A DNA stretch of 38,434 nt, taken from positions 1-38,434 of the forward strand of contig JAIXMF010000109.1 of assembly GCA_025201365.1 (NCBI GenBank). Reading direction: 5' to 3'. This document shows, in pieces, positions 31,738-38,434 of this stretch (positions within the stretch are counted from its first letter, which is position 1; each line of letters opens with the position of its first letter). The notes under the pieces are model-generated. The model saw nothing but the letters and a program-made list of their open reading frames with translations, did not search any database and was not told the DNA's origin. This DNA is from Syncephalis plumigaleata (Eukaryota > Zoopagomycota > Zoopagomycetes > Zoopagales > Piptocephalidaceae). The position numbers and the translations under genes were made by a program.

Positions 31738-32341
31738 TTGGTTATGCGCATGTTTATTGCATCTATAGAGCATACACAATTGATAGAAATGTATGTATTC
31801 ATGTCTAGTCCACTGTAGTTATACAATAGCACACTCGAGTATTACTTAATTCTTATAATCAATAAATGCCAAAGTAAACAAGTATATTGCGTTACATTAA
31901 TGTATATGCTATCAGTTGAAAAGGTCTTTTTTGTTCATTTCGCAAATAAAGTCGCAATCAATCAATAAGTAATAGTAATCTGCACACATTTACATGTATC
32001 AAATGATAATGTCGATAACGAGGGAAAAGGATTGTAACAGAAATACGCGACTATTGATATAGAATTAGTGAGACACACATCATAGGCATTGCGTAGTAAC
32101 AAAGGCTTTTTTGGAGAAAGAAAAGAAGAAAGTGCATGGGGTGTGAGTGTGGGAGAGGTATGTATACCGTTAATAATAGAGTATATATATATATACGGTC
32201 ATAATAGCCTGAATGAAATAAATGAACGGAAACAAATAAAGGAGGAAGAAATTATACGTGTTTGTTTGTTTGTTTGTTTGTTGCTTAGTTTTCTTTTGTT
32301 AGTTTGAGTGTATTTTATACAACAAACAGCATAGAGCACAC
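31738..32341. other. Intergenic region, tail-to-tail
   Basis: Convergent spacer of about 600 nt with AATAAA motifs near 31861, AT and TTTG repeats (about 32261-32282) and the 3' flank of the DnaJ gene. No gene seen. Confidence 0.5.
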
Positions 32342-33667
32342 TTATTGCTGTGCGCACTGCACACCCGGACCATGGCCATGACCATCTTCGTCGTCGTCGT
32401 CGTCATCTGGACCTCCATTCATACCGCGTTCTGCTTTACTACGCTGTGAAGCATCCAATTGTGATAGAACAACTTCCTCGACTTCCTTGCCATTAGGTGG
32501 ATCAACTGGAGCTCTTGCGGGAAGAATAGCCTCGAGTTGTTGCAGTTGTTCGGGTGTGGTCCAGTTGGGTTCGGGGAAGTTAATGCTGAACTTGATGTAC
32601 AAGTTACCACGATTGTGATGGCGCTGTACCGGCATACCCTCGCCAAGTACCGCCTTTACCTCGTCGGGCTTAATAACCTCGCCTGGTATGATGCTAACTA
32701 GCAATTGACGATTATCGAGATGGTTAACGGCAAATTGACCGCCTGTTAGCGCGGTGAGCAAGTCGATCTTTGCGTCGTAGAATAAATCGTCACCACGACG
32801 ACGGAATCGATCGTGCGGTTTCTCCTCAATGACGATGACGACATCGCCCGGAATAACGCCAGGTGCTTGGTCGCCTTCTCCGTGGAAAGTGATACGCTGT
32901 CCGGAACGCATACCCTTATCGATGTGCACCTCGAGTACCTTACGCTCTTGCTTCACCTTGCGACCGTTGCAGTCCTTGCAGCGATCCTTGGAGTTAATGA
33001 TTTCACCTTCACCTTGACATTCGTCGCAAGTACTTTGCATTTGCTGCACCATCATACCCATTTGACGTATGGTAACACGTACACCGGAACCACGACAAGC
33101 GGTACAAGTGCGTACGGCACCTTCCTTGCCGCCCTTGCCATCGCATCCCTTACAGAGGACGGTCTTTTGCAGGGCTAGTTTGCTCGTCTTTCCTTGGAAC
33201 AAATCCTCCAGGCTGACATTCAACTGATGCATTACATCTTTACCGCGTCGTGGACCAGTCGAGCGACGACCGCCGCCACCGCCAAACAACTGGGCGAACA
33301 AGTCTTCGGGCGAGACACCCATACCGCCACCCATGCCGCCATCGTTGGATAGACCTGCCTCGCCATGACGATCGTAGACGCTACGTTTTTGCTCGTCGCT
33401 CAATACTTCGTAAGCATGCGAGATTTCCTTAAATTTATGGCCTTCATCCGGATTCTACAAGTGACGAACAGCAGCAACACAAGGAAATATGAATGGATAA
33501 GCATTGATTCAATGAGTATTGTCGTTCTTCAAATGCTGCTAGACTAGACTAGTTACCTTATCTGGATGATAGATCAATGCTTGTTTGCGATAGGCTTTCT
33601 TCAGTTCAGCCGCTGTAGCATCGGGCGATACACCGAGCAGATCGTAAAACTTTGTTTCCTTCACCAT
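32342..33667 (-). CDS. YDJ1: Type I DnaJ/Hsp40 co-chaperone, farnesylation motif (Ydj1-like)
   Basis: Two minus-strand exons, 33667-33557 and 33454-32342, with a 102-nt phase-0 intron (AAG|GTAACT...TTGTAG) directly after the HPDK motif. The product is 407 aa. Domains: J-domain (residues 1-~70, [23 protein letters not shown] at 34-36), a Gly-rich linker ([23 protein letters not shown]), the zinc-binding domain with four repeats ([32 protein letters not shown]), and C-terminal client-binding beta domains ([30 protein letters not shown]). The C-terminus is acidic and ends in CAQQ, a CaaX farnesylation box as in Ydj1/DNAJA1. It stimulates Hsp70 ATPase and delivers clients at cytosol and membranes. 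The GC-rich exon suits a highly expressed gene. Confidence 0.97.
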
Positions 33668-36600
33668 ATTGACGTTATTCAAACAGAAGAGTTATTGATT
33701 CTATAGATTGATAGATTATAGACAAGGTTAGTTACTCCGTGTGTGTATGTGCATGTAAGTTGCAGAATAGTCATCGCCAATATCGTTACAACAATAGATA
33801 TAAAGACGATATGCATTCTTGATGAACAAGACTCTTCAATAACTGCCTGCCTCTCCACCCACTTACCTACTACACCGCAACAAGTGTGTGTGTGTGTATG
33901 TATACACTCAAACGTTTACAAATAAAAAGAAAGTGGAAAACGAGAATAAGAAAGAAGAAGAAGAGGAGGAGGAAGTAAAGGAAACGCGTACACTATTCTT
34001 ATTCTTACTAAAAGAAAGAGAGAGAAAGAGATAGAGATAGGTTACTTTTTGTTTTTTTTTATTGATGTTATTTAATATCAGTCGCTTCTTTACTCACACT
34101 CACGTTCACACTCGCGTAAATCTATTCATTCAGACATGTACATTAATCGTGACATTCCTACTCACTCATTCACACACACACGCACACGCACATTCATCTA
34201 TTGAATAAGTGCTGCTTGTTGCCGAGGAGTTTCTCGAAGATGTTTGCTCCTTTTTTCCATCCGCTTCTATCGAAAATCAGCCGACCAATAAGCGTGCTCA
34301 AATGGGTGAAAAGATTCGGTGAGTTTCCAAGATGTTCCCCGTGCGCTGATTGGTTGCACATGAAGACGTTTGAATTGTCTCTCGTTGTCGATGATTATTC
34401 TATAAATTGAGCAGTGTAATAAATGCTGCTCGTGAAGCACTACAAATGGCATCACCTTGCCTATAAGTAGAACGGATACGGTTAAAATAGTAAAGTGGGG
34501 AGCGCTATTAGAAAGTATTGGCATTTGAACTGGCATGGAGTAGAGTAGCTATATTCGTGAGGACTCGATTATAACCATTATGGCTATGCTTTGAAACAAT
34601 CTATTAAATGGAGTAAGTCGTTGACTAAGTTTATAATGAAGGAGGCGAAATGTTATAAATGGAATGGATCGGATAATGAATCCACGTTAGTTGACTCTAT
34701 CGCATTAGTATCATTTAGTAGATGAGTATTATTCATGAATAGAATCTAAACGTGATGTCCTGCATTAGATCGCTAAAATATATATTCCTCATAAGGACTT
34801 GCTATAATAATCTTCATTCTAAATTAGTAGCAACAATTATGCTATTCTATCATATGACACTGTGAACACTCCACGTTCTAGTATGTTGATCGATTATAAA
34901 TACAATCGTTAATTTCACGTCTATTGCCACTTCACTCATCATCAAGTCGTTCACACTGCTCTCATCATTTCTCTACTCTACTCTACTCTACTCTGCTCAT
35001 TATCCATTAAAGCAATACTCTATTGAATTGTTTCTGGTCCACTATCATCATCGTCATCATCATCATCATCATCATCTACTACTCGTCTTTTACTTACTCG
35101 CTGCTTCCCATTAAATCAACTTTGCCCTTTCGTCTCGGTCGACATCACAACAGCTTTGATAGTTTGTTGCCCATACAGCTAGCCAGCCTTCAACCATAAT
35201 CCATTCCTCCTCTTTTTGGTCTGCAAGAAAAAGAAGTTCTCCATTCAAGTATCGCTTTATTATCGTCAAACTTTTACTCTCGGCTACTCGCGTTATTCCA
35301 AGGCTTCCTTATTAACACAAGCTCGCATAGCTGCACATAACACGTGCGCTCTGATTTGATCGGTTCTCCTTACCGTGTAATACTCGCTACTCTTCACATT
35401 AGAATATCGCTGCAATCCATCGTCCATCTCAACAGTGCTTTCCGTTGACACATTCATTGCCTGCCGATTTTCTTTATTTCTTTCACTTTGCACTCATCAC
35501 AAAGAGGATAATCACGATTGCATATCATAGTACAGCAAAGAAGCCAGCACTACACTCGTACGCTAGTAGTATCGTCGTTCCCTTATAGCTGTCCATTATA
35601 ATTGACTAGTATACACACATTACCGCTATTGCCACTACGACCACCATTAGTGCTACCTTGTCGCGTGAAGAGAATAGTCAAAGTTCCTCCTCCTTCTCTT
35701 CTCATTTCATTGACTTCACGCGTTATCTTATCATCAATTGGAACTGGTTGTCTAATAGTTGATTTTCTAAAGCTAATTGTAGCATTGCATTAATAAACTA
35801 CAACATTTAAAGCAGCACATACACACACGTACATGTCTCTTTACAACAAGTGCACATTAACTGTATGCAACTGGCACTTACATTGATCAGCTGACATTTA
35901 GCATATTCTAATAAATGAGATGCAGCGGTAGCAGTAGCAGTTGCAATAAATACTCAAATATTCATCGACATCTCACGTGCATATGAGAACATCCATCTAA
36001 TACGTATTGAGTGTATACTATACGGTACCATCATCATCATCAGCATCATCATCATCAGCATCACTATTGATTGATACGAATGATATGAATGGGTAAGTGG
36101 CGCCCTTTCCTTTAATCCGATAGGTAGTACAATGGCTGTACTACATTCATTAAGCGGCGACTAGTCAACACGTCATAGTCATGTGGTCTTTCCCTTTTTT
36201 TTCTATCGCCCTTCCGGATCTTAATAGGTACATCGTCTAATTTGGACTCGCTTATTGCAGGGACATGGCAAAATCCGGTTATTTTTTCTGCTTTTTTTTG
36301 CTACGCTGATAATCCATCAGCAAAGATGATCGACAATGAGCATGAACGCGTGAAAGAAGAGAAAGAAACAAAGAAATAACAGTCCATTTGACGATGAATA
36401 CTGTTGTCTTGCTTTTAGCAAGAGGAAACTACACGAAACATCCTAAATCTACAATGCCAACTCTTGACAATAAACACTTGGCATAGCACACAAGCCTAGC
36501 TAACCAACTGACTAATAAACTAACTAACTAACGAAGAAAAAGAAAAAGAAAAAGAAAGTCGTCATTGATTGTGCTGCTACTACTAGTTAATGCATTGTAC

Positions 36601-38434
36601 GCTATTCTCATTTAGCTGCTATAATAATAGATACAATCACCGCCATTATGATTGCGCTTATTGTAGGGTAATCAACGCTGAAGCACGTAGATCACGTACC
36701 TCTCAGTGCTACATTGACATCAGCATCACACTGACTGGTTAACAATGACGATAAATATGCAGAAGCAGAAGCAGCAGGAGCAGGAGCAACAATCATATGC
36801 ACGCAATTGTATTCTTTTCTTTTTTGCTCGGAGATGCGCAAACAACCAATACCTTCGCTTGGGCATGGCAACAGATGTCAGTAAACTTCGACAAAGGCGT
36901 ATTCACATCGAACACCACCACCGATAGCGGTATGTATGGGACTACCATTTTCATGCCTATATAATAACCAGGCGATACTGCGCATCTCGGTGTATCTGTT
37001 TATATTCTTCTTTCTCATTTTCATTAAACATTACTCGTCCTTTATTCGTGTCATTATCTTTCTTTCTCTCTCCTCCTCTCATTTAAACATTACTACGATC
37101 TATTACTTTTGATAAAAATTGTTGAAAATAACAACAAATACAACGCTTCTTGGCCGTCGTATTCATTATTTAACTCTATTGAAAAGAAAAGGAAAATCTC
37201 TTATAAATCGTGCGGCCAATAATCTGGTAGTCACTGCTTCTTTTTACAACCACTTTAACAATCAATCGCTCGTGTCTACGTGCGTATCGTTCTTATTCAT
37301 CGACACCACCCATTGAACTCTTTGTACTTCCCTTGCGTGTACAACCACAACAGTCGTTCCTACATTACGCTGCGTCTATCGCTTTGTATTCTTCCCACCC
37401 TCACGGTCTTTTTTTACCCGTTCATCTCGTTGTATCTCTTTGCTCACTTCAACAACATTGGTGTAGTTATATCGTCGCCTAAACAGTGAAGGCCTTGGGG
37501 TTTTTGTACTCACATATTCGATTTTGTTTATACGCTACCAATTAATAGGTAGAACGCAAGTGTATGCGTGCATGTGTAGTTACGCTAATCTCGTTCCCTT
37601 TTTACTATCCAACATTTGATATCATAATTATAGCAATCCTCTCGCTATATCGCTACAGCTGTTATTATACAGCTGATTGTAACTATTCTTCTTCTTTTCT
37701 CTCCTGATTAACTGACTAACCCGCTTATACATCCCCTCCCCCCTGTGGAATATACTTGTTCTCGGCTACGTCACTACGATAGCGCACCCCTTCCCTACTC
37801 TTGCTCGCTCGCTTCCTTCCATTCTTTTCTTCCTTCATTCCATTATACTTGCTCATCTGCACTCTATTACTGTGTGCATTGTAGCTTCCCAACAGGTTGA
37901 CGACAGATAGATTAACTGTCTGATTGTCTGATTGATTATCTATTCTTTAATTGGTCACGCGGAAAGTGGAAACGAAGACTCAAGTGTGCTATAATCATCA
38001 TCATCATCATCATCATCATTTGTTGTGGGTGAGCGTGACTCAAAAAAAAGCACGACATCTCATTCACTCGCTCATCCATTCAATTACTCATCATCATCAT
38101 CCTCTTCTTATTCATCCACACACACACACACTACTTGTTACATTCGGTGTTTTCAAACTAAAACAAACGCTTAACTCTTTACTTTTCTTCTACTCCTTTT
38201 TTTTCTTTGTCAACTTGCCATTTATATCTTACTTATCGTTACTATTATTATTGGCATTCATACATATATACATATATATCTATATATCTATATATTGTGA
38301 AAGTCTTTTTATTTAGTATTTCTTCTGTTGTATTTCGCTGTCACTTTATTTTTTGTACCCTCGCATATCCTTTTGTGCCAACCTCGTCAACTACTGGCCT
38401 CATTCTCACTCTCACTACTAATCAGTAGTTACTT
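33668..38434. other. Large region without a supportable gene
   Basis: The last 4.7 kb. It begins with the DnaJ upstream region and continues as AT-rich sequence with many microsatellites: GAAAGA (about 34013-34035), CTCTA (about 34972-34995), CAT/ATC triplets (about 35045-35076, 36031-36062, 37998-38020, 38090-38101), AAGAAA (about 36534-36556), CA runs (about 38118-38131) and TATATAC/TATATCT (about 38262-38294). Open frames are short, repeat-driven and lack domains. A leader or promoter of a gene beyond the right edge, or a noncoding RNA, is possible. Confidence 0.5.
34231..34243. promoter_or_regulatory. Weak heat-shock-element-like sequence upstream of the DnaJ gene
   Basis: TTCTCGAAGATGT gives two perfect inverted nGAAn units (TTCtcGAA) and a poor third. 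It is about 565 nt upstream of the DnaJ ATG, with CCAAT (near 34283) and ATTGG (near 34350) motifs close by. This is suggestive for a chaperone promoter, but it is short enough to occur by chance. Confidence 0.2.

Noticed and set aside
34267-34536. 89-aa minus-strand open frame with one hydrophobic stretch
   Set aside because: It sits in an AT-rich upstream region with no coding-like composition and no splice partners.
35293-35493. Minus-strand open frame of 66 codons
   Set aside because: The first codon is GTG and only about 54 codons follow the first ATG. No family or supporting signal is present.
36745-36927. Plus-strand 60-codon frame starting with a Gln/Glu run
   Set aside because: The start is repeat-derived, the rest is unlike a protein domain, and there are no clear introns.
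37951-38316. 121-codon frame near the right edge
   Set aside because: It is built from ATC, CAC and TAT repeats giving His and Tyr/Ile runs.

Overview
The window looks like nuclear DNA of an early-diverging fungus. Genes carry many short GT-AG introns (mostly about 40-120 nt), intergenic DNA is AT-rich and full of microsatellites, and the gene content is fungal: cAMP-receptor-like GPCRs, a 7TM-RGS hybrid and a proteinase K-like subtilase. A full-length DIRS-type retrotransposon is also present. A zoopagomycete such as Syncephalis would fit, but this placement is inference.

Layout: a small secreted protein (60-524); a cAMP-receptor/Git3-like GPCR on the minus strand (945-3059); a complete DIRS element (4807-9027); a second, paralogous GPCR on the plus strand (10667-13940); two small genes sharing a divergent promoter (14197-15099); a four-exon subtilisin (15647-17374); a 7TM receptor fused to an RGS domain (17590-19347); a three-exon unknown gene with a decayed inverted copy beside it (20731-21844); a 7TM protein (21906-22583); adenylosuccinate synthetase in eight exons (23220-25089); 3-hydroxyacyl-CoA dehydratase in six exons with a 19-nt microexon and a GC-AG intron (25458-26569); a 48-aa secreted peptide split by an intron (26785-26998); an amino-acid permease (27481-28983); a small and a five-TM membrane protein (30596-31737); and a farnesylation-motif type I DnaJ (32342-33667). 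The last 4.7 kb has no gene I can support.

Two themes stand out. First, G-protein signalling: two paralogous divergent GPCRs flank the DIRS insertion, and a 7TM-RGS protein lies about 4 kb beyond the second receptor, so three predicted G-protein signalling proteins sit within 18.4 kb. Second, the DIRS element. Its ends, inverted repeats and internal complementary region match base for base. Its gag/RT and RT/recombinase junctions both sit at -1 slippery heptamers that begin AAATTT, the first followed at the usual distance by a 9-bp stem. This suggests a Gag-RT-recombinase polyprotein made by two successive -1 frameshifts.
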